Made by a program: the position numbers and the translations under genes. Positions 1-5,656 of a stretch of DNA of 56,360 bases are shown one piece after another (the stretch's first letter is position 1; every line of letters begins with the position of its first letter). The notes below the pieces were generated by a model. It did no database searches. It was given only the letters and a program-made list of their open reading frames with translations, and was not told the DNA's origin. Source of the stretch: Clostridia bacterium (lineage in GTDB: Bacteria > Bacillota > Clostridia > Oscillospirales > Acutalibacteraceae); NCBI GenBank assembly GCA_900770255.1, contig CAAGJN010000047.1, positions 1 through 56,360 of the forward strand, read 5' to 3'.

Positions 1-81
1 AGCCGGAGCCTTCATAAAAAGCACGGGAAAGCCGAATGCGACGGCGTTTCATTTTTTCATTCAGGATTTTTGCGGCATAAA
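1..81. other. window edge, no gene recognised
   Basis: I see no convincing coding sequence or RNA in these bases. They lie downstream of the terminator of the minus-strand alpha-galactosidase unit and may be the edge of a neighbouring gene outside the window. Confidence 0.4.
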
Positions 82-106
82 AGCCCCGCTTATAATAAGC
101 GGGGCT
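82..106 (-). terminator. terminator of the alpha-galactosidase unit
   Basis: A perfect 11-bp inverted repeat (AGCCCCGCTTA and its complement) with a 3-nt loop is followed, read on the minus strand, by TTTT. It sits just after the zinc-finger gene and is a typical intrinsic terminator. Confidence 0.85.
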
Positions 107-114
107 CTGATATT

Positions 115-306
115 TCACTCAAACAGCGTGCACCCAGACCTGCGAAACCGCTCGACCATTTCATGCGACTGTTCGACGCTCAGGCCGAAATATTCGCTTA
201 AACATTCGATGCACATATATTCATGCGCACCGCGGTTGACCATCTTTTTATGAAACCCGATGTCGTCGTTCGTGAGCAGCTTTGAGCATTTTATGCAGTA
301 GTCCAT
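115..306 (-). CDS. small zinc-finger-like protein (63 aa)
   Basis: Function unknown. The start is the ATG encoding MDYCIKC, preceded by AGGAAG; an upstream extension would run into the neighbouring gene. The protein has two CxxC pairs (CIKC near residue 4 and CIEC near residue 32), which together could bind one zinc ion. A helical, charged C-terminal half follows. It begins 1 nt after the stop codon of the alpha-galactosidase gene and shares its terminator, so the two are probably co-transcribed. A zinc-binding regulator or chaperone-like protein is possible, but nothing in the sequence decides this. Confidence 0.65.
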   Translation of the reverse strand: MDYCIKCSKLLTNDDIGFHKKMVNRGAHEYMCIECLSEYFGLSVEQSHEMVERFRRSGCTLFE

Positions 307-307
307 A

Positions 308-1432
308 TTACTTCCTGAGCTTGCAGATAAAGCAGGCGCAGTCGTGTGCGTCAAGATGGAGCTGCATGAATTCCTTCTTAACGCCGATGTTTTCGCCTGT
401 GAACACGTCGGTCATCTCAAGGCCATATCCGGAGGCAGCGGTTATGCCTATGTTTTCAAAATAGAGCGGCACGCCGGCTTTGCCCTCGCTGAAGTTTACA
501 AAGAGAAGAGCGACCTCGTTGTTTGAGAGATGCTTTGCAAAAACATATTTATCAGAAGAGCCGTGTGCTGCAACAAACGCGGGGCGTGACTCCTCGTCCT
601 GATTTATTCTGATCAGTGCTTTGTTCTTGACGAGCTTTAAGCAGTAGTCATTGAGCTCGCGCAGGTCGCCGCCGAGCATGAGCGGGGACGAGAACATACA
701 CCAGAGCGCAAACTGTGTCTTATAGTCTGTGTCGTTGCAGCCGCAGGAGCCGACGTTGCCCTTGCCGTACATGCCGACGGTGAGCATATCGATATCGTTG
801 AAGCAACCGGGCGCGGAGTATGCAAGATTATCGATCTGGCTGAGCGCTATATCGGCAAATGAGCGGAAGCTGTCATTGATGTCACCTGTGGAGCGGTACA
901 TGTGAGCGCCGGCCGAGCGTATCCAGCAGCCGACCTCGTCGCTGCCCCAGTTGCAGGCTGAGAACAGAATCTCACGTCCGCAGGCCTTGAGAGCCATGCC
1001 CATTTTTCTGTAGAGCAGCGGACCGTTGGCGCTGTCGGGCTTGTAGCAGAAGTCATATTTGAGAAAATCAGCTCCGTATTCAGCAAATGTTTCGGCATCA
1101 AGATACTCATGATCGAAACTTCCGGGGTAATCGGCACAGGTACGCGTGCCGGCACATGAATACATACCGAATTTCAGCCCCTTGCTGTGCACATAGTCGC
1201 TGACTGCTTTCATGCCGTTGGGAAATTTGACCCTGTCCGGTACAATTTTTCCGGTATCGGGGTCGCGCTCGCGCTCGCTCCAGCAGTCGTCAATAACAAG
1301 GTACTCATATCCGCAGTCGAGCAGGCCAAGCTCAACCATTTTATCGGCAGTTTCCTTGATTATCTGTTCGTTAATGTTTTCGCCGAATGTGTTCCAGGTG
1401 TTGAAGCCCATAGGCGGGGTTTTTGAAAGCAT
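308..1432 (-). CDS. GH27 alpha-galactosidase
   Basis: Predicted to hydrolyse terminal alpha-1,6-linked galactose from raffinose-type oligosaccharides or galactomannan fragments. The 374 residues cover the TIM barrel and the C-terminal beta domain of glycoside hydrolase family 27. Recognisable pieces are the N-terminal TPPMGFNTWN, the VIDDCW strand, LKYDFCY with the presumed nucleophile D127, and RSTGDI with the presumed acid/base D184. There is no signal peptide, so the enzyme is likely cytoplasmic and acts on imported sugars. AAGGAG precedes the ATG with 7-nt spacing. No transporter or regulator gene lies next to it; the only partner is the 63-aa zinc-finger gene. An alpha-N-acetylgalactosaminidase is an alternative within the same family. 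Confidence 0.93.
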   Translation of the reverse strand: MLSKTPPMGFNTWNTFGENINEQIIKETADKMVELGLLDCGYEYLVIDDCWSERERDPDTGKIVPDRVKFPNGMKAVSDYVHSKGLKFGMYSCAGTRTCADYPGSFDHEYLDAETFAEYGADFLKYDFCYKPDSANGPLLYRKMGMALKACGREILFSACNWGSDEVGCWIRSAGAHMYRSTGDINDSFRSFADIALSQIDNLAYSAPGCFNDIDMLTVGMYGKGNVGSCGCNDTDYKTQFALWCMFSSPLMLGGDLRELNDYCLKLVKNKALIRINQDEESRPAFVAAHGSSDKYVFAKHLSNNEVALLFVNFSEGKAGVPLYFENIGITAASGYGLEMTDVFTGENIGVKKEFMQLHLDAHDCACFICKLRK

Positions 1433-1495
1433 GAGACCACTCCTTAAAAATTTTTATCTCTCAAGTATATTAGCATATGGGCTAAAAAAAGGCAA

Positions 1496-1537
1496 CAAAA
1501 AATCTGCCGCAGATTGTTTAAGTGCGACAGATTTTTT
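1496..1537 (-). terminator. terminator of small peptide gene I
   Basis: A hairpin with outer arms AAAAAATCTG and CAGATTTTTT and an imperfect inner stem. On the minus strand it ends in a T run directly after the stop of peptide gene I. Confidence 0.75.
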
Positions 1538-1545
1538 GTATCAAC

Positions 1546-1713
1546 TTATTGTCCGAGTATTTTGAGAATGAGTTCAAACAACGCCTGAACTATCTTTCCG
1601 CTAAGTCCATTCTCCTCAAGGAACGAGAGAATTTTGCCGACAGCCTCTAAACACCATTGGATCAGCTGCTGATCTGCAAGCCATGCGACTACCTGATCAA
1701 TAAAAGCAGACAT
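1546..1713 (-). CDS. small amphipathic peptide I (55 aa)
   Basis: Unrecognised gene. The start is the ATG 9 nt after a very strong AAAAGGAGG site. The product begins MSAFIDQVVAWLADQQL and has no signal peptide or double-glycine leader. It is almost entirely predicted amphipathic helix, contains two Trp and one Cys, and carries a net negative charge of about -3. The stretch GKILSFLEENGLS and the ending ALFELILKILGQ have close counterparts in peptides II and III just upstream, so the three form one family. Length and the Gly-Lys-Ile-Leu pattern recall leaderless class IId bacteriocins with saposin-like folds, but those are cationic. A membrane-active peptide or a phenol-soluble-modulin-like peptide are alternatives. 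Function unknown. Confidence 0.7.
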   Translation of the reverse strand: MSAFIDQVVAWLADQQLIQWCLEAVGKILSFLEENGLSGKIVQALFELILKILGQ

Positions 1714-1795
1714 TAAAAACTTCCTCCTTTTCATTTCATTGTCTCTTATAATATTATATATTACCATATCATTGCCTGAAAATCAATAGAAAAAA

Positions 1796-1857
1796 CAAAA
1801 ACTGCCGGAAAGCAAAAAAACACCTCCAACAGTAAAGCATTCTGATGCTTTGCCGGT
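1796..1857 (-). terminator. possible terminator of small peptide gene II
   Basis: Read on the minus strand, arms around CCGGCAAAGC (1847-1856) and GCTTTCCGG (1804-1813) can pair with one mismatch. An inner hairpin AAAGCAT/ATGCTTT lies at 1834-1851, and CAG plus a T run follows the outer arms. The fold is imperfect, so this is tentative. Confidence 0.45.
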
Positions 1858-1906
1858 CAGGGGAGTTTTCAGACAGTACTAAACCGTCTGCAGCAGCTTT
1901 TTCGTG

Positions 1907-2107
1907 TTATGCGGCGCCGAGAATTTTAAGAACGATGTTGAACACTACATCGACAAACCATTTGCTGATTCCGGTTTCTTCAAGAAAGCTGAGAACAAAT
2001 TCAACCGCCTTGAGAAAAGCGGCATAGATCTCGACGGCATGAAGGCTGCCCTGGTAGATCTTTGTTATAATCTCGACAAGCTGATTGATGAAAGTGGCTA
2101 CATCCAT
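1907..2107 (-). CDS. small amphipathic peptide II (66 aa)
   Basis: Unrecognised gene, a relative of peptides I and III. The ATG follows AGGAGG with 8-nt spacing. The product starts MDVATFINQLVEIITKIYQG and ends with FVDVVFNIVLKILGAA. The central VLSFLEETGIS matches KILSFLEENGLS of peptide I. It has no signal peptide, no Cys, one Trp, and a net negative charge. The helical pattern is amphipathic throughout, with a Gly break between two halves. Its 5' leader holds a 16-bp inverted repeat (2136-2215), which the other two genes lack. No dedicated transporter, immunity or processing gene sits beside it. Confidence 0.7.
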   Translation of the reverse strand: MDVATFINQLVEIITKIYQGSLHAVEIYAAFLKAVEFVLSFLEETGISKWFVDVVFNIVLKILGAA

Positions 2108-2135
2108 TGATTAATCCTCCTATGCTTGTTGTGAG

Positions 2136-2215
2136 TTGTATTTTATAGGTAAAATGCCGACAGCAGCTTGCTTTCTGCCGTTGTTGCCAGAAGCGATTAT
2201 ACCTATCAAATACAA
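2136..2215 (-). repeat. inverted repeat in the leader of peptide gene II
   Basis: TTGTATTTTATAGGTA (2136-2151) and TACCTATCAAATACAA (2200-2215) are complementary at 15 of 16 positions and enclose about 48 nt. The interior can form another stem from TTTCTGCC and GCCAGAAG. The element lies about 30 nt upstream of the peptide II start and could be a structured mRNA leader, an operator pair or a small mobile-element remnant. Confidence 0.55.
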
Positions 2216-2275
2216 AACTTTTACTATATTTTTATACAATCGGGACCAAATTATTCCGACTTTTCGTAAAAACAG

Positions 2276-2310
2276 GAAAAGACGGCAGTTTGAAACTGCT
2301 GTCTTTTCCT
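2276..2310 (-). terminator. terminator of small peptide gene III
   Basis: A hairpin whose core arms are GACGGCAGTTT and AAACTGCTGTC, with A/T-rich flanks that also pair. On the minus strand it is followed by TTTTTAC. It separates peptide gene III from peptide gene II. The outer limits are approximate. Confidence 0.75.
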
Positions 2311-2372
2311 AAAAAAGGAGTCAATTTTTAAAAGAAGTCAATTCTCTGGTTGTCAAAAATAATAGGCCAAGC

Positions 2373-2489
2373 TTATTTGAACAGGCCAAGGATCATGTCG
2401 AAGACAGCTTTAACGATAGCCTGTGCGTCGATAGAAGCGCCGGCTGTGCTGAGAATTTTTTCGATCATCTCGAAAATTCCTGCTAACAT
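2373..2489 (-). CDS. small amphipathic peptide III (38 aa)
   Basis: Unrecognised gene and the shortest member of the local family. The start MLAGIFEMIEKIL is chosen because GGGAGGTC lies just upstream; a longer reading frame has no ribosome site. The ending AIVKAVFDMILGLFK matches the endings of peptides I and II in hydrophobic spacing (V-x-x-hydrophobic-F-x-hydrophobic-hydrophobic-L). It has no signal peptide, no Cys, and a net charge near -1. It has its own terminator downstream and is therefore probably transcribed separately. It resembles phenol-soluble modulins in size and amphipathicity, but I cannot assign a function. Confidence 0.62.
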   Translation of the reverse strand: MLAGIFEMIEKILSTAGASIDAQAIVKAVFDMILGLFK

Positions 2490-2719
2490 TTCAGTTGACC
2501 TCCCTTCTCCCTTGATGAAGCATCTGCTCCTTACAAAAATTATTATATCAGCTAACAAAACAGCTTGTCAAAATTTTGGAGAATATTTTAGACAAAATCC
2601 GAGTTTTTTAGTAGTATTTATAAACACTTTATAAACATGCTTTATAAAAACGAAATAAAATTTGTTTGAGCTTTGCATATCAAGGCTGCATGAGCTCAAA
2701 AATATATGCGGTGATATAT

Positions 2720-3313
2720 ATGAATGAAAGCGGGCCTGTACTTTATCGAATACTATATCCGTGCGTTTGGGCATTGTTCCGGCTGCTCTATATGCCCAAG
2801 GTTTCGGGTGCGCAGTATATTCCGAAGCAAGGCGCAGTAATACTCGCAGGCAACCATAAGAGTAACCTCGATTGTATCGCGATCGCTTCCTGCACTCTGC
2901 GGTGTGTGCACTATATGGCAAAGGACGAACTGTTCAAAGGCGCTTTTAAATATTTTTTCAGAGCCGTCGGCGCTATCCCGGTCAACAGGCGGACGCACGA
3001 CGCAGAGTCGCTCTCGGCCGCAGGAAAAATATTGCAAAACGGCGGAGTGGTAGGTATTTTTCCCGAGGGCAAATTTAATAAGACAAACGAGACGGTGCTG
3101 CCGTTCAAGCCCGGTACCGCACGAATGGCAATAAGAAGCGGCGCGCAGCTTGTCCCTTTTACAATCAGCGGAAAATACAGAATAGTGGGCAGACGGGTGC
3201 GTATAGACTTTTATCCTCCGATCGAGACCGACGGAAAGGATGCGGCGTCGCTCAGCAGAGAACTTGAAAATACAGTAAGGCAGGGGCTGGAAAGAAATGC
3301 GCGGCAGAGCTAA
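2720..3313 (+). CDS. plsC: 1-acyl-glycerol-3-phosphate acyltransferase, PlsC family (copy 1)
   Basis: Predicted to transfer an acyl chain to lysophosphatidic acid, giving phosphatidic acid at the membrane. The family motifs are present: NHKSNLD (H-x4-D catalytic pair) and FPEGKFNK (glycerol phosphate binding). The second motif lacks the usual Thr-Arg after FPEG. The ATG encoding MNESGPVLY is preferred because it gives 197 aa, the same as the next gene, and lies after GGTGAT; a longer start at 2666 has no clear ribosome site. The gene overlaps the second plsC by 17 nt, so the two are translationally linked. Substrate preference of each copy cannot be read from sequence. Confidence 0.88.
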   Translation: MNESGPVLYRILYPCVWALFRLLYMPKVSGAQYIPKQGAVILAGNHKSNLDCIAIASCTLRCVHYMAKDELFKGAFKYFFRAVGAIPVNRRTHDAESLSAAGKILQNGGVVGIFPEGKFNKTNETVLPFKPGTARMAIRSGAQLVPFTISGKYRIVGRRVRIDFYPPIETDGKDAASLSRELENTVRQGLERNARQS

Positions 3314-3890
3314 CAACGAAGCGGGCTTCAGAATTATTACCTCTGTAATAAAGCCGATCTTCAAAATGAAATACCGGCCGCAGATTATCGGAGCTGAAAA
3401 TATTCCCGAAAGCGGCCCGATAGTGATAGCGGGAAATCACAAAAACATAAGGGATCAGTTTCTTGTCTTTCTCGCGACCAATCGGGTGATAAACTATATG
3501 GCAAAGCGCGAATACTTTGACGGTGCGCTGGAGCCGCTGTTCAGAGCGGCCGGCTGTATTCCCGTCAACCGTGACGGCCATGACGCCGCGGCCATACGCA
3601 GCGCGCTTCGGGTGCTCAAAAAGGGCGGCGCGGTCGGGATTTTTCCCGAAGGGACACGGAACAGAACAGCGAGTCCGCTGCTCCAGTTCAAGACGGGTGC
3701 GGCGGCAATCGCAAAAAGAGGAAAAGCGCTCATAGTTCCGTTCGCACTTAGCGGAGAATATAAATTTCACGGCACGCTGAAAATAATGTTTGGCACACCG
3801 TTTTCCGCAGCGCACATGAGCGCCGATGCGGCGACCCAAAAGCTCTACGGCGAGGTCATGAGGCTGCTGACATGCGTCGAGCAAAAATAA
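3297..3890 (+). CDS. plsC: 1-acyl-glycerol-3-phosphate acyltransferase, PlsC family (copy 2)
   Basis: A second PlsC-type acyltransferase directly overlapping the first. It has NHKNIRD (H-x4-D) and the full FPEGTRNR motif, so it is the more canonical of the pair. It also shares the MKYRPQIIGAENIPESGP-type entry into the fold. The protein is 197 aa with a hydrophobic N-terminal region likely to sit on the membrane. Tandem divergent copies suggest a duplication with differing acyl-chain or acceptor preference; this is inference. A GGAAAG site precedes the ATG. Confidence 0.9.
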   Translation: MRGRANNEAGFRIITSVIKPIFKMKYRPQIIGAENIPESGPIVIAGNHKNIRDQFLVFLATNRVINYMAKREYFDGALEPLFRAAGCIPVNRDGHDAAAIRSALRVLKKGGAVGIFPEGTRNRTASPLLQFKTGAAAIAKRGKALIVPFALSGEYKFHGTLKIMFGTPFSAAHMSADAATQKLYGEVMRLLTCVEQK

Positions 3891-4010
3891 AAAAACCGGC
3901 TTTAAAAAATTTTTTGCCTGCAGGATGTAAAATTCGACAGTTTTCAAAAATATTTTTAAAACCATGTCAAAAAATATTTTTTGTGTTTTCAACTTCTTGT
4001 GGCTTTTTCG

Positions 4011-4039
4011 TTGACATTTAGCATATGTTGTGATATAAT
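4011..4039 (+). promoter_or_regulatory. sigma-A type promoter P1
   Basis: TTGACA and TATAAT are both perfect consensus hexamers and are separated by 17 nt. It lies about 165 nt upstream of the 4204 gene. Confidence 0.8.
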
Positions 4040-4111
4040 GCAACTGTGGAAGATTATCTTCCTTATAAGATAGGAGATTTAAGTCAAATCTTGTAAAAAT
4101 TTGAAAAAAAT

Positions 4112-4176
4112 CGAACATTTGTATTGACAAACCGAATGTTTGTGCTATAATTAAAGACAGAAAGAACAAATGTTCA
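4112..4176 (+). promoter_or_regulatory. promoter P2 flanked by LexA/SOS-like boxes
   Basis: P2 has TTGACA (4124-4129) and TATAAT (4146-4151) with 16-nt spacing. GAACAAATGTTC at 4164-4175 matches the Gram-positive SOS box core GAAC-N4-GTTC exactly. CGAACATTTGT at 4112-4122, just upstream of the -35, is a second partial site; its GAACATTTGT is the exact reverse complement of ACAAATGTTC in the first box. A weaker CGAATGTTTGT lies between the hexamers at 4133-4143. This layout suggests repression by LexA. Another repressor reading the same inverted repeat is possible. Confidence 0.6.
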
Positions 4177-4203
4177 TGATTTTTACGCAAGGAGGAGATA
4201 AAA

Positions 4204-4485
4204 ATGACAGCTAATTTCGTCGTCGTTTCGATACTCGAAGTAGCCGCTGTGGCTCTTATAATAACAGGTTTTATCTTTGAAGATAAGATCATGGCTTTTG
4301 AGGATAAGCTTCAGACCGCGCTTGCCAAGAAGCTCGCTCATTTCCTCTGCACAAACAAATATACAAAGCCCTATTTCGTCAAGGAGAAGAAACCCGCGCA
4401 GCGCCGCAGTATGGCCAAGAAGGCGTATGAGCCCGAAACTGTTTCACCAACCCCCGGCACGAAGGGCAACAGCAGAGTTGCATAA
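4204..4485 (+). CDS. small single-pass membrane protein, possibly SOS-controlled (93 aa)
   Basis: No family recognised. One predicted membrane helix lies at about residues 5-25 (VVVSILEVAAVALIITGFIF), followed by a charged region around DKIMAFEDKLQTALAKKL and a basic, Pro-rich tail. The AAGGAGGAG site is ideally placed before the ATG. The gene is monocistronic: two consensus promoters lie upstream and a strong terminator downstream. The upstream LexA-like boxes place it in the size and topology range of SOS cell-division inhibitors such as YneA or SidA, but it has no LysM domain and no sequence similarity that I can see. A stress-induced membrane peptide of other function is equally possible. 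Confidence 0.75.
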   Translation: MTANFVVVSILEVAAVALIITGFIFEDKIMAFEDKLQTALAKKLAHFLCTNKYTKPYFVKEKKPAQRRSMAKKAYEPETVSPTPGTKGNSRVA

Positions 4486-4504
4486 GATCGCTTGTCAAAA
4501 GTTT

Positions 4505-4540
4505 GACCGCCCCACCGATAAGGCAGGGCGGTCTTTTTTT
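4505..4540 (+). terminator. intrinsic terminator after the 4204 gene
   Basis: GACCGCCC and GGGCGGTC pair around a 13-nt loop and are followed by seven T residues. Confidence 0.9.
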
Positions 4541-4563
4541 ACTTACAGCAGCTTAAGGGACGT

Positions 4564-4701
4564 TTAGCAGCCGCAGCCGTTGTTGCAACCGCATCCGCAG
4601 TCTGATGTTCTGGAGCCGCCATTGTTGCAGCAGCAGCCCGTGTCACAGAGCAGAAGGATGATGATAAGGAATATGCACCAATTATTTCCGCAACCCATCA
4701 T
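4564..4701 (-). CDS. cysteine-rich 45-aa hydrophobic peptide
   Basis: This short gene starts at tandem ATG codons after GGAGGCAAC on the minus strand. The product opens MMGCGNNWC, continues as a hydrophobic run IFLIIILLL, and ends in a Cys/Gly/Asn-rich tail with CCC and CGCGC-type patterns (10 Cys in 45 residues). It resembles the small proteins often annotated in Firmicutes as chorion-class high-cysteine proteins, and in layout the short Gly/Cys hydrophobic peptides of sporulating bacilli. A spore or membrane role is only an inference. A Cys-rich peptide with a membrane segment could also bind metal. Confidence 0.65.
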   Translation of the reverse strand: MMGCGNNWCIFLIIILLLCDTGCCCNNGGSRTSDCGCGCNNGCGC

Positions 4702-4869
4702 GTTGCCTCCTTATTAGTTACTCAGAAAGAGTGCGCGCGGGGGACGCCCGCTTTTGCTTTGTGCACCGCTTTCATAAGTATATTATGACGCACCCGTCAG
4801 CGCGGTTACACTTGAATTCGCTTATATTTTTGGTTCCAGAGCATAGAATAAAGGCGGAGGTGTTTGTCT

Positions 4870-5049
4870 ATGTTTTTTGATCAGCAAGGCAAAGCGCGCG
4901 GTTACGATGACTTTGATTTTTACGACGATGAGCCTATAGATGAGCATATGAGCGCGAAGGCGCTCGCAAATATGCTTTATAGTCCGAAACAAAAAAACAG
5001 GAAAATGAAGAAAATCAAAGAAAAGCTCAGAAAAGGAGAGCATATGTGA
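4870..5049 (+). CDS. small charged protein upstream of ctsR (59 aa)
   Basis: Function unknown. GGAGG at 4856-4860 lies 9 nt before the ATG, which I prefer over a TTG two codons upstream. The N-terminal half is acidic and aromatic (GYDDFDFYDDEPIDEHM). The C-terminal half is strongly basic (KQKNRKMKKIKEKLRK). This two-sided charge with no hydrophobic core suggests a flexible binding protein. The gene ends about 130 nt before ctsR, which has its own promoter, so it need not belong to the heat-shock operon. Confidence 0.55.
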   Translation: MFFDQQGKARGYDDFDFYDDEPIDEHMSAKALANMLYSPKQKNRKMKKIKEKLRKGEHM

Positions 5050-5082
5050 GATATTTTGAAATAGCTGATGCTTCGTGGGCTT

Positions 5083-5155
5083 TTTGACTTTTACTGACTT
5101 TTGACCGGGATCGGAGAAGGGTTTATAATAAATATAAAGGTCAGAGAAAGTCAAT
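5083..5155 (+). promoter_or_regulatory. ctsR operon promoter with CtsR heptad sites
   Basis: The promoter is TTGACC (5101-5106) and TATAAT (5124-5129) with 17-nt spacing. Downstream, GGTCAGA-GAA-AGTCAAT (5139-5155) fits the CtsR direct repeat of RGTCAAA heptads with a 3-nt spacer. Further heptads in the opposite orientation, TTTGACT (5083-5089) and TTTGACC (5100-5106), overlap the -35 element. CtsR bound here would block transcription, giving autorepression relieved by heat. Confidence 0.75.
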
Positions 5156-5179
5156 ATATATATGAAAGAGGTAAAAACA

Positions 5180-5641
5180 ATGAGCCTGAGCAATCAGATC
5201 GCAAACATCATCCTCGATATGCTCGGCGACGACGGTTCGACGGAGATACAGCGCAATGAGCTCGCGCAGACTGTGGGTTGTGTTCCGAGCCAGATAAACT
5301 ATGTTATCGCCTCGCGCTTTACGCCGGAACGCGGATACCTTGTCGAGAGCCGCAGGGGCGGCGGAGGATATATAAGGATAAAAAGAGCGGCGACTGAGCC
5401 GAACGAGATGTTCATGCACGTCATAAGCTCGATCGGTGAACGCCTGGATGAGGCCACGGCGAGGGCGCATCTATTGAACCTTGTCAATATGAAAGCGATT
5501 GACCGGCGCAGCGCGCGGTTGATGCTGGGCGCTGTGTCGGACGCGGCGCTAAGGCCTGCGGCGGGCAGCAGGGACGCCGTCAGAGCGTCCGTGCTAAAGC
5601 AGCTGCTGTTGACGGAACTGAACCTGGCGTCAAGCCATTAA
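5180..5641 (+). CDS. ctsR: CtsR, heat-shock transcription repressor
   Basis: CtsR dimers repress clp genes and release DNA on heat stress. The 153-aa protein has the N-terminal winged helix (LAQTVGCVPSQINYVIASRF) and the Gly-rich wing RRGGGGYIRI (G60-G63), the known thermosensing loop, followed by the C-terminal dimerisation domain. The ATG at 5180 is chosen over one 18 nt upstream because GAAAGAGG lies 8 nt before it. It is first in the operon ctsR-mcsA-mcsB-clpC, with CtsR heptads over its own promoter. mcsA follows after 15 nt. Confidence 0.95.
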   Translation: MSLSNQIANIILDMLGDDGSTEIQRNELAQTVGCVPSQINYVIASRFTPERGYLVESRRGGGGYIRIKRAATEPNEMFMHVISSIGERLDEATARAHLLNLVNMKAIDRRSARLMLGAVSDAALRPAAGSRDAVRASVLKQLLLTELNLASSH

Positions 5642-5656
5642 AAGGAGGAAAAAGAT

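Larger units (their letters stand above)
3891..4203. other. AT-rich regulatory gap with two promoters and SOS-like boxes
   Basis: This 313-nt gap has no coding signal. It holds two promoters in tandem for the small membrane protein downstream, a 15-nt palindrome GGAAGATTATCTTCC near 4050, and three LexA-like sites, all described separately. No clear terminator follows the second plsC. Confidence 0.7.

Noticed and set aside
1546..2489. Type I toxin-antitoxin or lantibiotic cluster
   Set aside because: I found no antisense RNA promoter, modification enzyme, protease-transporter or immunity gene next to the peptides, so neither label is supported.
2350..2634. 94-codon plus-strand frame opposite peptide gene III
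   Set aside because: It lacks a ribosome site, whereas the minus-strand peptide gene has a strong one and shares a motif with its neighbours.
3252..4292. 346-codon open frame on the minus strand across plsC copy 2 and the regulatory gap
   Set aside because: It runs antisense to a clear plsC gene and through a promoter region, has no ribosome site, and its translation has no recognisable domain.
4864..4872. TTG start for the 59-aa gene upstream of ctsR
   Set aside because: It is only 3 nt after GGAGG, too close; the ATG at 4870 has normal spacing.
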